Source: Rubellimicrobium thermophilum DSM 16684 (GTDB lineage: Bacteria > Pseudomonadota > Alphaproteobacteria > Rhodobacterales > Rhodobacteraceae). Taken from it: DNA of 48,849 bases. The stretch is from NCBI RefSeq assembly GCF_000442315.1, contig NZ_KE557322.1, forward strand, positions 33,118 to 81,966. Reading direction: 5' to 3'. Position numbers and translations under genes: made by a program. The notes under the pieces are model-generated. The model was not told where the DNA came from, searched no databases, and saw nothing but the letters and a program-made list of their open reading frames with translations. Every line of letters starts with the position of its first letter. The first letter of the stretch is position 1. Shown here piece after piece: positions 19,230 through 29,627 of the stretch.

Positions 19230-21725
19230 TCAACCTGCCCTTTCACGGATGAGTTCGTCGAAATCGCGGCGCGGGAAGATCTCGAGCCGCCCGCCCCGGG
19301 TGGCATTGACGATCCGCCCGCCCGTCGTCTCGAAGGCCACCCGGGCATTCAGGAAACCGCTCGAGATGTCGCGCCAGGTGGGCGGGCACCAGGGTCTGGC
19401 TTCGCGGTAGGCGGCGATGAAGTGGTTGCCCTCCTCGAAGGAGACGGGGAAGGGATAGCGGGGATCGCGCCGCAGCGTCATGGAGAAGGAATAGTCGATG
19501 CCGTAGAGGGCGACATCGCGGATGCCCATCCAGTGCGCCATCTGCAGGGCCACGAAGACCGAGGACCCCCCGACCGAGACATACTGGCCCGGATGCCGCG
19601 AGAAGAGCGGCAGCGGATTGTCCCCCGGCGGCAGATGGACATAGGGCCCCTTCAGGGGCGGCATGACCGAAAGGGGCTGGCAGAACAGCGCCAGCCCGGC
19701 CGAGCGGTCGATCATCTCCTGCCCGAAATCGCGGATCATGAGCGTATCGGCCGAGACGACATAATCCTCCCGCAGGGGGTGGCTGTCATAGCTGAGATGG
19801 AAGCGGTTGAAGCAGAACACGAAGCAGAACACCACGTCATCGGCAGGGATCGCCGCGAGATCCTCGAGCCGCACCGAGGGGCCGTTGCCCACGATCCAGC
19901 CGCGGCGGCCCCGATGGATGTCCTGGAGCTTCTGCAGCGGATCCGGGGGCGGGGCGGTCGGCGCGGCCAGCAGAGGGGCCACGGGCAGGACACGCTGATG
20001 GACGGATTCGGCGGAGGCGAAGCGGCTGGTGGCGCGCCGCTGCCACAGGGACAGTTCGCTGCGCGTTGTCAGAGGCAGCGGCACCGAGAAGGAGACCGCC
20101 ACACCGCCGATATCCGGCATGGGCCGGTGTTCGGCCTGGGACAGACCCATCTGGAATCCGCTCCATCCGATCGCCCAGGACGAGGGATCGCCGCCTCTTG
20201 CCCAGAAGGCGCCGTGCAGGATCGCGCCATCGCGATGCAGCATGGCGATCTCGGCCTCGAGCGGGAGGAAGCGTTCGGAGGGCACGAAATACTCGGTCAG
20301 GACCCCCTCGGCGCCATGCAGCGCGATGCGCAGACCGCCCTGCAGTTCCGTGGGGCTGGCGATGAGGCCGCCTTCCAGGGCGATGATGCGCTGGCGCCGC
20401 TGCTGGTCGTTCGGAACCAGCCGGTAGAGCTCGCGGCCCTCGGCATCGAGCAGCCGGACCTCCTCGATCCCCGCCGATCCCCTGATCTGCATCCGTGCGA
20501 GCACGAGATGCGTGAGAGGGTTCCACAGCACGGCCGGTTCGCCCAGAAGGACCGGAACGCGGCGGGGGCGGGGAGGCGCGGCGGCAGGGATCGCGGCAAG
20601 GCCCAGCCGTTCGGCCGCGCGGCGACGCTGCGCCTCGATGACGCCCTGGGCCTCTTCCGCGATCCGGCGATAATCCTCGGTTCCGAGGGCCGCCGGATCG
20701 AGGAGATGGGCCAGGACCAATGCAAGCATCTCCGTGCGGACCGGCAGGAGACCCTCCTGCCCCTCGATCCGCCACAGCGCCGCATCGCGCGGATGGACGA
20801 GGACCGGCGTCCCCAGCGCCAGCGCCGCCAGCGCGACGCGCATCAGATCGGGGGTGAGCCAGGGCAGCCAGAGCGCCCGTGCCCCCCCGATCAGCCCGGC
20901 CAGATGGGTCCAGTGCGGCTGGACGAGCGCATCGGGCAGCATCTGTGCCAGATCGGGCGGAAAGCCGATCAGCACGATTTCGGGGGCAGGCACGCCGCGC
21001 GCCGCCATCGTCCCGAGGGCCGCGCGCAATCCGGCGAGGGTCATGCCGTCGAGCCAGCCGATCCCGGTAGACAGCACGACAACCGAGCGGGCCTTGCTCA
21101 GGAAGGCGTCGTCGAAGGGAAAGACCAGGGGGATCTCCTCCGCGGAGGCCAGAAGATCCCGCGACCCTTGCCGGCTTCTGCGGCTCTCCTCGTGCAGAAG
21201 CCCGGCCAGCCGGGCATGCCAGCGATATCCGCCGGCATCGGGCATCCGTCGGGCGGCCTCCTCGTGCCAGGCGGCGTGACCGGCCCCGGAGAGGATCATC
21301 TCCCCTCCAGCGGACCGCAGAGGGCTGGCCAGCGGGGCGAGGAGGGGATCGGCCAGGACGATCCGCGCAGGCCGCAGGCGCTCGGCCAGGGCGGCCAGTC
21401 TCTCGATGCGGCGGGCGGGCAGCCAGGACCGGAAGGGATCCGCCTCGCCCTCCGCCTGGGCCGGCGGGGGAAAGCGGCCGGCCGCCATGCGGCGCGGCCA
21501 GGCGAAGAAGTCCGGTGTCCCCTCTCCCCGTTTCCGCCGCCCCGGGAAGAGGCGATCGGACAGGGCCATCCGCATGCGGTCGGCCCATTCGGTGCCCCAG
21601 GGATCCAGCGTCACCATGCGCACCTCGCCTGCGGTCGAGAAGGCGCTGCGCAGGGCCTCGGCCGCGCGCTGGCGCGGGCTGCCAAAGGGAAGGGCCAGAG
21701 CCGTATCGAAGATGAGGGTCGTCAC
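19230..21725 (-). CDS. multidomain glycan-locus protein with C-terminal DUF115/MptE-like domain
   Basis: 831 residues. The C-terminal about 270 residues begin GWIVGNGPSVRLEDLAAIP and continue with YVVSADTLMIRDFGQEM, SVGGSSVFVALQMAHWMG and VALYGIDYSF. This is the Rossmann-like pattern of DUF115 proteins, related to motility-accessory and sialyltransferase-like enzymes. The N-terminal about 360 residues resemble a glycosyltransferase-like Rossmann region (VVVLSTGIGWLDGMTL; ALGTPVLVHPRD) without a recognisable catalytic motif, and residues about 390-540 look beta-rich. It likely acts in glycan transfer, but donor and product are unknown. The GTG start overlaps the stop of the preceding giant glycosyltransferase by 4 bp, implying translational coupling. 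Confidence 0.7.
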   Translation of the reverse strand: MTTLIFDTALALPFGSPRQRAAEALRSAFSTAGEVRMVTLDPWGTEWADRMRMALSDRLFPGRRKRGEGTPDFFAWPRRMAAGRFPPPAQAEGEADPFRSWLPARRIERLAALAERLRPARIVLADPLLAPLASPLRSAGGEMILSGAGHAAWHEEAARRMPDAGGYRWHARLAGLLHEESRRSRQGSRDLLASAEEIPLVFPFDDAFLSKARSVVVLSTGIGWLDGMTLAGLRAALGTMAARGVPAPEIVLIGFPPDLAQMLPDALVQPHWTHLAGLIGGARALWLPWLTPDLMRVALAALALGTPVLVHPRDAALWRIEGQEGLLPVRTEMLALVLAHLLDPAALGTEDYRRIAEEAQGVIEAQRRRAAERLGLAAIPAAAPPRPRRVPVLLGEPAVLWNPLTHLVLARMQIRGSAGIEEVRLLDAEGRELYRLVPNDQQRRQRIIALEGGLIASPTELQGGLRIALHGAEGVLTEYFVPSERFLPLEAEIAMLHRDGAILHGAFWARGGDPSSWAIGWSGFQMGLSQAEHRPMPDIGGVAVSFSVPLPLTTRSELSLWQRRATSRFASAESVHQRVLPVAPLLAAPTAPPPDPLQKLQDIHRGRRGWIVGNGPSVRLEDLAAIPADDVVFCFVFCFNRFHLSYDSHPLREDYVVSADTLMIRDFGQEMIDRSAGLALFCQPLSVMPPLKGPYVHLPPGDNPLPLFSRHPGQYVSVGGSSVFVALQMAHWMGIRDVALYGIDYSFSMTLRRDPRYPFPVSFEEGNHFIAAYREARPWCPPTWRDISSGFLNARVAFETTGGRIVNATRGGRLEIFPRRDFDELIRERAG

Positions 21726-24700
21726 GCCGATCGCGCCTCTTCAGGGGTGGGCCGGGGGTCGGACAGGGCTTCGGGAAGGACCCGGATGGCGGGAGGGTCC
21801 GGCTCCTCACCGGAAAGGACAAGGACGGCCTCCCAGCCACCGCCGGCCACCGGACGGGGATGGACGATGCGGCGCGTCTCCCCCTCCCTGTCCGCCGTCA
21901 GCCCCCAGGGCGCAGGATCCGGCCCCGACAGGCGCAGGACCACCCGGCTGCCGGCCAGGCCGACGATCTCCGCGCTCAGGCCGGCGGGCAGGGCCAGCAG
22001 ACTGCCGGGATCGGCCAGGGGGTCCGCGACGGCTGCCAGCGGCTCCACGTCCAGGCTTCGCAGCAGGATCCCGAGACGGCGCGCATCCGCCGACAGGCCG
22101 ATCTGCGCCGGGGCCAGGGCATCGGGCAGGGAGAAGGCAATGCTCCGGCTACCCTGGGGAAGGATCAGCGCCACGATCTCGGGCGGGCCGATCCGCAAGG
22201 TCAGGGCCGGCTCCCCGTCCAGGGCGAGCAGAACCCTCTGTTCCGGCAGGCCCGCCGGCACGAAGGCCGACAGATCGACAAGGGCCAGCGCCTGACCGCC
22301 GATCGGGGCCGGCAGCACCAGGCGCGCCCCGGGCCCGTCGCTCCAGCAGCCGATCGGCTCGGGCTGGGACCAGCCCTCGGCCAGAAGCGCCTGCCCGCCA
22401 TTCGGGGCGCCGCTGCTGGTGAAGGCATAGCGGGCGGGCAGGGGCAGGGGCGCGTTGTCCGCCGCCAGGCGGGCCGCCATCTGCCAGTGCTCCAGCAGGG
22501 CTGCGATGTCTTCCTCCGCCCCGATCCACGGCTCGGTGAAGAGCACAAGACGCCGGTGGGCCGGCCCTGCGGCCTGCTCGCCATCGGACCAGATCTCCAC
22601 GCCACGCAGCCGGACGGCTGGCCCCAGCAGGGCGACCGTCGCCGTCTCCCGGGCGGGGCCATCCTCTTCCAGGGGCAGCCAGGCCTCCCATCGTCCGTCG
22701 TCATCGGCGACCGGCGCCACCAGGGTGGCCCCGTCCGGGGCCCCGATCTGCAGTCCCGCGGGCACCGGCCCCGATCCCAGGATCCGCAGGGCGCGGGCCC
22801 CCTCCGGCAGGTCGATCATCCAGGACCGGATCCCCTCGGGCGGGGCCTCGGACCGCGCGAGGCAATGCGTCAGGGACCTCGCGGAGAGGCTGCGCAGCGC
22901 CAGCCCGAGTTGTCGGGAATCCGGCCCCATGCCGTGATCGGCAGGACGGCAGGCATCCGGGAATTCCAGCAGGAGATGATCGAGGCCCCGCCGGGTCAGA
23001 CTTGCGGGGAGAATCGCCGTGAAGGCGGCCGCCCCCCGTCTCAGGACCGCCAGACCGAGGGGCACCGCCCCCGATCGCAGCCTGACCCGCTGGAACCGGG
23101 GGGCGGTTTCGCCGGCGGGCAGGAAGGCCTGTCCTTCGAAGCGCAGGAGGATGGCATTGCCGGCCAGGGCGGGCTGGAAGCCCAGGGCCGCCATCGCCCC
23201 ATCCGACCAGACCCAGTCCGGTTCGGGCGCCGACCAGCCGGCCAGGGGATAGGCAAAGCCGGTCTCCGCGCCCTGCCCGAAGCGGCAGGACAGTCTGTCG
23301 CTCTCGATCCACAGATGCGGTGGGGCGAGGGGGGCCCGCGGTTGGGCTGCAGCCGCCCCGGACGGAAGCGGCAAGGCCGGCGCGGCCGAGGAAGGCCCTT
23401 TCAGGAAAAGGGCCATGAGCGTGACGCCGGTTTGGGAGTCCGCAGGCCGCGGCTGCTCCGGCGTCAGCACCAGGATCTGCCGCTCCCCCGGCCGCCAGGC
23501 ATGCCGGGGGACAGGCAGCACATGGCTGGAGACGCCGGCAGGGATGCTTGCGATCCGCCCGAGGGTCTGCCCGTTCAGCAGCACCCGGAGGGCCAGATCG
23601 GGCTCCGGCTGTCCGCTGAGACGCAGCAGCAGCTCGATCATGGAGCCGGCCGGCAGGGGGGCCTCATCCTGAAGGCCGAAGCTCAGCAGGGCAGCCTCCT
23701 GGCCCATGCGGGCGCCATAGAGATCGCGATCCCTCCAGCCCGAGACCAGCAGACCCGCCGGCACCGGCAGGGTATTGCTGAGGCTGACAACCTCTCCTGC
23801 ACCGATCCGCACCGGACGGACCGGCACGGTTTCCCGGGGCTCCCGGCGTCCCCGATCGAGGGCGATCCGGTCGAGCAGACGCAGCGGACGGGCCGGCGGC
23901 AGCAGCCCGGCCAGCAAGGCCGCAAGGCTGCCCTCCGGCGGTGCCGGCGGCCGCAGGGCCGCCCTCAGATCCGCGTCCAGGGTCTCGCTGCCCTCCTGCA
24001 GGAGGGGCCATCCGAGAGCCCTCAGCAGAAGGCGGCCTGCCTGGTCCCCCGCTCCGAGGGCCAGCCCCGCCGCGGCACCCGCCGCGGACAGCAGCCGGGC
24101 CAGTTCCGCCTCGGAGAGGATCTCGAGCGCCCCGGCCTGTCCCAGCGCCGGCGGCAACCCGCCGGCCCACAGGCGGCGCGGCAGGATCACCCGCAGCCGG
24201 TCGGTCCAGGGCTCGACGGCCGCGAGGGTCCGCAGCAGATCCGGGGACAGCTCCTCGATCACCCGGTCCGGCAGAAGCAGGATGACCGCCCCCGCCTGCG
24301 CAGCCAGGAGCGAGCGGCGGGCCAGACGGGCATCGGGCACGACCTCTCTCTGTCCGGGCGGCAGAGCGGCCGCCAGAAGGACCGGGCCTTCCTCCGCCGG
24401 CCCGCCCGCCCCGTCATGCAGGAGAAGCTGGAGGCCCCGCCGGCCCTGCGGCAGGTCCATCCCGCATCCCAGGATGGCGAGCGAGGTTTCGCCCGCCTCG
24501 GCCAGCCGCGACGGGATCGCCTCGCGGGGCAGCCTCTCCACCCGGTCCATCCAGGGCAGCAGATCGGGTTCCCAATCGGCCAGCCGTTCGGGACCGGGCG
24601 CATCCTCCGGCAGCAGCAGGCGGCTCCGCCAGCCCTGCCGCCGCAGGGCCTCGCTCATCTCCGCGAAGGCAGAGAGCTGCAACGGCGCCTGCAGAAGCCG

Positions 24701-26300
24701 GACGGGATCGGCCGCAAACACGGCCTCCGGCAGGGAGGCGGCGACAAGACGGGATCCGGCCGGCCGTTCGAGCAGGGCGGGCCAGTCCGGATGCAGGGGG
24801 ATCCCCCCCAGCGGCATCGCCTTGCGCTCCTGGGCCCGCAGCAGGGCGCAATCGGCGACAAGCGCCATGTCCTCGGGCCATCGCTCGATCACCCCCTCGA
24901 CCTCGAAGGCGCAGCTGCCGTCCGGCAGGGGGTGCAACGGCATCTCGGGCAGGTTAACCCCCTCCAGGGTGCAGCGGAGCCGGTCCTCGGCCGCGGCCCC
25001 GGCAATGCGGCCGCGCAGGCGCAGCGTGCCCTCCCGCACCTCGCCCTGAGCATCCAGGAGATGGATCCCGCCCTGATGGCGGCCGGCAAAGGCCCGTATG
25101 GCCGGCGCCTCGGACAGCGATGTCCGGGGGATCGGCACCGCAGCGGGCGGGGCCGGGATCGTCGCGATGCGATCCTGCGCCTCTGCGAAGAGCTCCAGCA
25201 GGCGGCGCCCGGCCGAAAGCGTATCGGGCGGCTCGGTCAGCAGGCTGCGCGGCAGGGGAGGGCCCGGCGGTCCGTCCAGCGCCGCGCGGACGGCGGCGGC
25301 GAAGGCCTCGGCATCCCCGATCGGGACCGGCCGCAGGGCGGGGCCGGCCACCTCATGCAGCAGGGGCAGGTCGTAGCAGACCGTGGGCACCCCCATCCAG
25401 GCGGCCTCGACCGGCGGATAGCCGAACCCTTCGAAATAGGACGGAAAGAGCAGCAGCCGCGAACGCGCGAGAAGGCGGGAACTTGATCTCGTCGCTGATG
25501 CGCGAATGGACCTCGATGGCGAAATCGCGCGCCGGGGCGAAATGCCGCCGCAGCGCCTCGACATAAGGGGCGGGGACCCCGCGGCCGAAGATCAGGCTCA
25601 GCAGATGCCCCTCGAACAGGTCGGGCGGCAGACGCAGCAGATCATGGGCGCCCTTGTGGGGATCCTCGATGCGCGCGAACATCGTCACCCGGCGCCGGAG
25701 ATCGGGGGAGACCGCGCCCTCCAGCCCCTCTGCCCGCGCGGCGGCCAGATCGTTGATGGGCGGATGCCAGTGACCGAAGACCAGCCTCGCCCCCTGGGTG
25801 CCTTCGCCGAAATACTGCCGTGCCGGTTCCACCCCTTCGGCCGCGATCGTCACGACAAGACCGCCCCGGGCGACAACCTGCCGCCAGGATTCGGTCGGCA
25901 TCGGCGAGCGAGGGAAGGGCGAGAGGGCGTTGTACCAGTTGGGCGTCTCGAAGCTCAGCAGTGCGATGCGGGCGTCGCTCTGGCGGGCATGATCGAGGGC
26001 GGCGTTGTAGAACCGGCTGTCGAAACTGCCGGTGGGGATCACCACCACCCAGTCCGACCGCAGATCCGCGGGCAGACGGAAATCATTCCCCACCACCTTG
26101 CGGACCGGCCATTGCCGTTCATAGGGGGCGAAGTCGCCGTCGAAGACGGGACGATTGTTGGTGACATAGGTCACCTGCGCCCCGGCCCGGGCCAGCGAAT
26201 AGGCCAGGATCAGCGACAGGTATCGCCCGCCGGAATAGACCCCCGGCGGCATGGTGGTGAAGACCGTTACCCTGGCCGGATCCGCGACCCCCATCCTCAT
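21722..26300 (-). CDS. giant glycosyltransferase: GT4 domain plus repeated C-terminal beta modules (one frameshift as read)
   Basis: About 1525 residues once one extra C near 25476-25481 is removed; as read, the first frame stops at 25353 and the remainder is open to 21722. The N-terminal GT4 enzyme (about 1-340) has TTMPPGVYSGGRYLSLILAY at the donor/acceptor side, VTMFARIEDPHKGAHDL, and the E-x7-E motif in FPSYFEGFGYPPVEAAWMG, which spans the break. The following about 1150 residues are unusual: a Rossmann-like stretch, then beta-rich modules; two are clearly related, sharing GW-x2-PEP-x4-WSDG at their start (around 23240 and 22375) and D-x-R-x-LG-x2-LRSL at their end (around 22910 and 22075). 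Such modules probably bind glycan. It is upstream of, and overlaps by 4 bp, the DUF115-type gene; a 46-bp gap separates it from the phosphatase gene. Confidence 0.75.
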
Positions 26301-26346
26301 CCGTCCTCCGGTGTTTTCCGCCGCATCCCCGGCCCTGTCCGCATTC

Positions 26347-27160
26347 TCAGCGGCCTGTCACAAGTCCCTCCAGGGCAGCCCCGAGCCTGTCGGCACAGGC
26401 GGGATGACAGGCGAGGCTGCGTTGCGCCCCCAGCCGCATCATCGCCGCGGGGCGGCTCCAGTCGGCCGCATCGGCGGCCGAATGCCAGATCGCCCCGGCT
26501 TCCTTCAGCACCAGGCCCGCCGCCGCCTCGTCCCAGATCCGCGCCTCGACCGAGGCCGCCGCCGCCAGCGCCCCCTCGGCCACGGCGCAGAGCTGGATCG
26601 ACTGCGCCCCGAGATTGCGGATCTTGCCGATCTCGCGCAGCCGCTTCCAGCGGGTCCCGGCATCCGGGGTCGCCATCAGTCGTCTATTCGATCAGGCCCG
26701 TCGAAAGCCCCACAAGCGTCCGCGGGCGTTCCGGGCAGGCGCAGGGGCTGTCCGTCCCGCCAGGCGCCGCCCCCCGGCGCGCCGCATGGAGACCCCCCCC
26801 AGGCAGCCCGAGCACCGCGGCCAGCCGCGGCCCTTCGGCATCCACCAGGGCGACGCTGATGCCGAAAAGGGGCAGGCCGGCGATCAGGTTGCCCGTGCCG
26901 TCGATCGGATCGACGACCCACCAAGCCTCGCAGGGGCCCTCTTCCTGCGCCGCACGCTCCTCGCTCAGCACCGGCACGCCGGGCAGGAGACGGCCGAGCG
27001 CCTCGGCCAGGAAGGCATCCACGGCCAGGTCCACATCCGTCACCCAGTCCTGATGCGCCTTGGCCTGCACATGTGAGGGTCGCACGGCCCGCGCGCCTGC
27101 CTCGCGCAGCACGCCGCCCAGCGCCGCGAGCAGCGACACCTCGTCCGCCTGCAGCATCAT
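26347..27160 (-). CDS. inositol monophosphatase-family phosphatase (one frameshift as read)
   Basis: Mg-dependent sugar- or inositol-phosphate phosphatase; here probably dephosphorylates a sugar precursor. N-terminal half: VTDVDLAVDAFL, the conserved Glu pair in VLSEERAAQEE, and the metal site VVDPIDGTGNLIAGLP; it stops at a TAG at 26684. The C-terminal half, in another frame, has IRNLGAQSIQLCAVAEG and the metal-ligand motif IWDEAAAGLVLKEAG. Removing one base near 26684-26690 joins them into about 270 residues, normal for the family. The start at 27160 overlaps the stop of the FAH-family gene by 4 bp. Nucleotide-bisphosphatase (CysQ-like) and sugar phosphatase cannot be distinguished; with sulfotransferases nearby, a PAP phosphatase role is conceivable. 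Confidence 0.78.
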
Positions 27161-27885
27161 GGGCCGGTCGTCTCCATCGTGATCCGCAGCTCGAGCACCG
27201 GCTGCCCATCGAACAGCAGGCGCAGCCGGGAGCCGGGCCGATAGGGCAGGCAGGCCGTGATGCCGCCGGTGGCGACCCATTGGCCGGGCGCCAGGGGTTG
27301 CCCATGCGCACGGGCCAGAGCCAGGAATTCCGCCAGAAGATCGGCGGGCGGCGCCGACAGATCGGCGATGCGCCCCTCGGTCAGAAGCTCTCCGTCGACC
27401 TCCTGGCCGAGCCGGCCATCGGCGGGGGGCGGCCCCTCCTGCAGGGGGCCGAGGATCAGCGCCCCCGCCGCACAGCGATCGGCCACCAGCGCCGCGACCC
27501 CGATTCCCGGCAGCCCCTCGAGCGGAGAGGACGGCATCTCGAGTGCGACGCACCAGGCATCCGCGCCGCACAGATCCGGGGCCAGGCGCAGGGCGATCTC
27601 TGCCTCGCCCTTCAGCTCGGCCAGGGGAAAGCCCGGGGCGCGGGCGGGCCTGTGCAGGATCTCGTCCCGCTCCAGCGCCCCGTAATAGAGACGCTCCACG
27701 CCAAAGGCGGCGCGGCTGGCGGCATTGGTGCCGCCCAGTTTCCAGCCGCCCCAGCGATCCGGCTCGGCCCGTTGCAGCGCCGCCTGTCCGGCATAGGCCG
27801 CCTCGAGCGAGGCGGGCCGCTCCGCCTCGGACAGGCGGAGGGGTTTCAGGGGGCTGCGCTCGCGACGCAGATAGATCCCCATCAC
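27157..27885 (-). CDS. FAH-superfamily enzyme, 2-keto-4-pentenoate hydratase-like
   Basis: 242 residues. Family features: GGWKLGGTNAASRAAFGV near residue 45, the metal-ligand segment LKGEAEIALRLAPDL near 90, and the C-terminal PLAPGQWVATGGITACLPY. Relatives hydrate or cleave 2-keto acids using a divalent metal. Its place among sugar-modifying genes, rather than an aromatic-degradation operon, suggests action on a 2-keto sugar acid; that is inference. A GTG start at 27885 overlaps the SIS gene stop; ATG 27882 is the immediate alternative. Its stop overlaps the phosphatase start, so the two are coupled. No catechol-pathway gene is nearby. Confidence 0.72.
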   Translation of the reverse strand: MMGIYLRRERSPLKPLRLSEAERPASLEAAYAGQAALQRAEPDRWGGWKLGGTNAASRAAFGVERLYYGALERDEILHRPARAPGFPLAELKGEAEIALRLAPDLCGADAWCVALEMPSSPLEGLPGIGVAALVADRCAAGALILGPLQEGPPPADGRLGQEVDGELLTEGRIADLSAPPADLLAEFLALARAHGQPLAPGQWVATGGITACLPYRPGSRLRLLFDGQPVLELRITMETTGP

Positions 27886-28460
27886 GAAGTCACCACGGCC
27901 CGCGTTTCGTATTCGGCCTTGCCGATCACGAGATCGATGGTCGCGGTCAGCCAGATCGCGTGCAGGTTCTCCACGACATTGTAGGCATGCGAGGGGACCC
28001 AGAAATCCAGGTCCGAGGCGGCGCGCAGGGGGTTGTCCGCATCGCGCCCGGTGAAGGAGACGACACGCAGACCCATCTTCCGCGCCGCATGGGCGGCATG
28101 GACCACCGAGGGCGAGCGGCCCGAGGTGGAGATCAGCACCGCCACATCCCCCGGATCGGCATAATGCTCGATGGCCTTGGCCATCCAGTGATCATAGCCG
28201 AAATCATTGGCAAAGCAGGTCATCAGGTTGGGGTCGTGGAAGGTCACGCCGCGCACCCGGCCCTGCTTCGTGAAATCGACGGCCCCATGCTCGGCGATCG
28301 AGGCCGAGGCCCCGTTGCCGGCGAACATCATCTTCGCGCCCGCCTGGCGGACACCGAGCGCGATGTCGGCAAAGGCCCGGATACGGGCCTTGACCCCGTC
28401 ATCGACAAGGAGACGGCGATATTCGGCGAAATAGGGATCGAGGAAGGCATCTTCGGCCAC
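27882..28460 (-). CDS. SIS-domain sugar isomerase, phosphoheptose isomerase (GmhA)-like
   Basis: About 192 residues forming a single SIS domain without CBS repeats, so not a KdsD/KpsF-type arabinose-5-phosphate isomerase. Seen: FAGNGASASIAEHGAVDF, VLISTSGRSPSVVHAA, SFTGRDADNP and the late ENLHAIWL with the histidine expected of GmhA. It probably isomerises a ketose/aldose phosphate. The GTG start at 28460 has GGGAG 7 bp upstream and follows the Gfo/Idh stop by 25 bp; the ATG at 28517 would overlap that gene. No other heptose-pathway gene (GmhB, HldE, HddA/C) is recognisable here, so a true heptose product is doubtful. Confidence 0.8.
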   Translation of the reverse strand: MAEDAFLDPYFAEYRRLLVDDGVKARIRAFADIALGVRQAGAKMMFAGNGASASIAEHGAVDFTKQGRVRGVTFHDPNLMTCFANDFGYDHWMAKAIEHYADPGDVAVLISTSGRSPSVVHAAHAARKMGLRVVSFTGRDADNPLRAASDLDFWVPSHAYNVVENLHAIWLTATIDLVIGKAEYETRAVVTS

Positions 28461-28485
28461 GATGGAACTCCCGGCAGGTGGCGTG

Positions 28486-29538
28486 TCAGACGCCTTCGAG
28501 CTGGTCGGCTTCGGCATTGAGGCGCTTGTAGAGCCGCGGAGCCGTATGCCGTTCGGTCGCATAGATGCGGTCGATCAGCTCCATCACCCGCAGTGCGCCG
28601 AGCGAATCGCCTGCCGCAGGGCCGGGCCGGCCGGTCCGGATCCAGCCGGCGAAGGCCAGGGCCTCGCGGTCCCAGCTCTCGTCGGCATCCCAGGTCTGGG
28701 AGGATTCCTGTTCCCATGTCGCAGCCGGCGCCACGGAGCGGTTGCGCGCCACGACAAGCTGTTCGGCCCCATAGGTGCCCGATCCCGTCTTGAGACCGTT
28801 GAGCACCATGTAGCCGCGCTCCATGAACACCTCGAGGGCGAAGAGATGGCGCCACTGGATCATCGTGGAATGCAGCGAGGCGACACAGCCCGTGCGCGAA
28901 TTGCGGAACTGGGCAAAGACGTTGTCCTCGATGCCCGGGGTATTCCAGTAGAGATGCGAGACCATCGCCTGCACCTCGTCGAAATCCCCGCCCAGATGCA
29001 GGAACAGGTCGAGCATGTGGATGCCCTGGTCGATCAGGATGCCCCCGCCCGCCAGTACGGGATCCGCCCGCCAAGTGGACAGGTAGTTCTCGTCCACCGA
29101 CTTGCCATAGCGGCCCCGCATCCACAGCACGCGGCCGAATTCCCCGCCTTCGACGATCTCCTTCATGCGCACCGCGGCCCCGTGATGGCGATGGTTGAAG
29201 CCATACATCAGGACACGCCCCGCCCTGGCCTCGACGGCGCGCACCTCGCGCATCTCGGCGGCGTTGAAGGCGGGGGGCTTCTCGCAGAAGACATGCTTGC
29301 CGGCCTTCAGCGCGGCGATGGTCAGATCCTTGTTGAAGGCATTGACGGTGCAGACATGCACGGCATCGATGGACGGATCGTGCAGGATCGCCTCCGGCGA
29401 GGCGACGGCAAGCGCCTCTGGCACCGGATCGCCCGGAAAGCCATGGATGGCGACAACCTCTCCCGTTCCGTTCCGCAGCACCGCCTGGTGCCGCGTCTGC
29501 CCCATCTTGCCATAGCCGATGATGCCGAAGCGGATCAT
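28486..29538 (-). CDS. Gfo/Idh/MocA-family oxidoreductase
   Basis: NAD(P)-dependent dehydrogenase, likely oxidising or epimerising a sugar (possibly nucleotide-linked). 350 residues. N-terminal nucleotide fold FGIIGYGKMGQTRH, the family CEKPPAF motif (catalytic Lys) near residue 96, and GGGILIDQGIHMLDLFLHLG with the active-site Asp/His pair near 180. ATG 29538 has TTGGAGGG 8 bp upstream and begins exactly at the fold; an upstream in-frame ATG at 29592 would add a segment without similarity. It is the first gene of the downstream half of the minus-strand block, behind a 189-bp regulatory-looking gap. Confidence 0.85.
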   Translation of the reverse strand: MIRFGIIGYGKMGQTRHQAVLRNGTGEVVAIHGFPGDPVPEALAVASPEAILHDPSIDAVHVCTVNAFNKDLTIAALKAGKHVFCEKPPAFNAAEMREVRAVEARAGRVLMYGFNHRHHGAAVRMKEIVEGGEFGRVLWMRGRYGKSVDENYLSTWRADPVLAGGGILIDQGIHMLDLFLHLGGDFDEVQAMVSHLYWNTPGIEDNVFAQFRNSRTGCVASLHSTMIQWRHLFALEVFMERGYMVLNGLKTGSGTYGAEQLVVARNRSVAPAATWEQESSQTWDADESWDREALAFAGWIRTGRPGPAAGDSLGALRVMELIDRIYATERHTAPRLYKRLNAEADQLEGV

Positions 29539-29572
29539 GATCGCGCCCTCCAAACTGGTCGATTCGAAAGAT

Positions 29573-29627
29573 TTCATAAAAAAGATGAACAACCTGCGCT
29601 GTTGGTAACAGCCGCCTCACGTGGCGG
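29573..29627. promoter_or_regulatory. A/T-rich intergenic control region with three adjacent inverted repeats
   Basis: In the 189-bp gap before the Gfo/Idh gene lie TTCAT/ATGAA around AAAAAAG (29573-29589), CTGTT/AACAG around GGT (29598-29610) and GCCGCC/GGCGGC around TCACGT (29610-29627). Read on the minus strand, the GC hairpins come first and a T6 run follows about 16 nt after the last arm. They could end the sulfotransferase transcript and start the next one, or form an operator. The local A/T content stands out from the region. Confidence 0.4.

Noticed and set aside
21860..25486. A 1208-codon plus-strand open frame opposite the giant glycosyltransferase
   Set aside because: Gln/Arg/Gly-rich composition without any motif; antisense shadow.
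27882..28460. Naming the SIS protein GmhA and inferring heptose synthesis
   Set aside because: No other heptose-pathway enzyme is present, and the neighbouring genes point to a different sugar.
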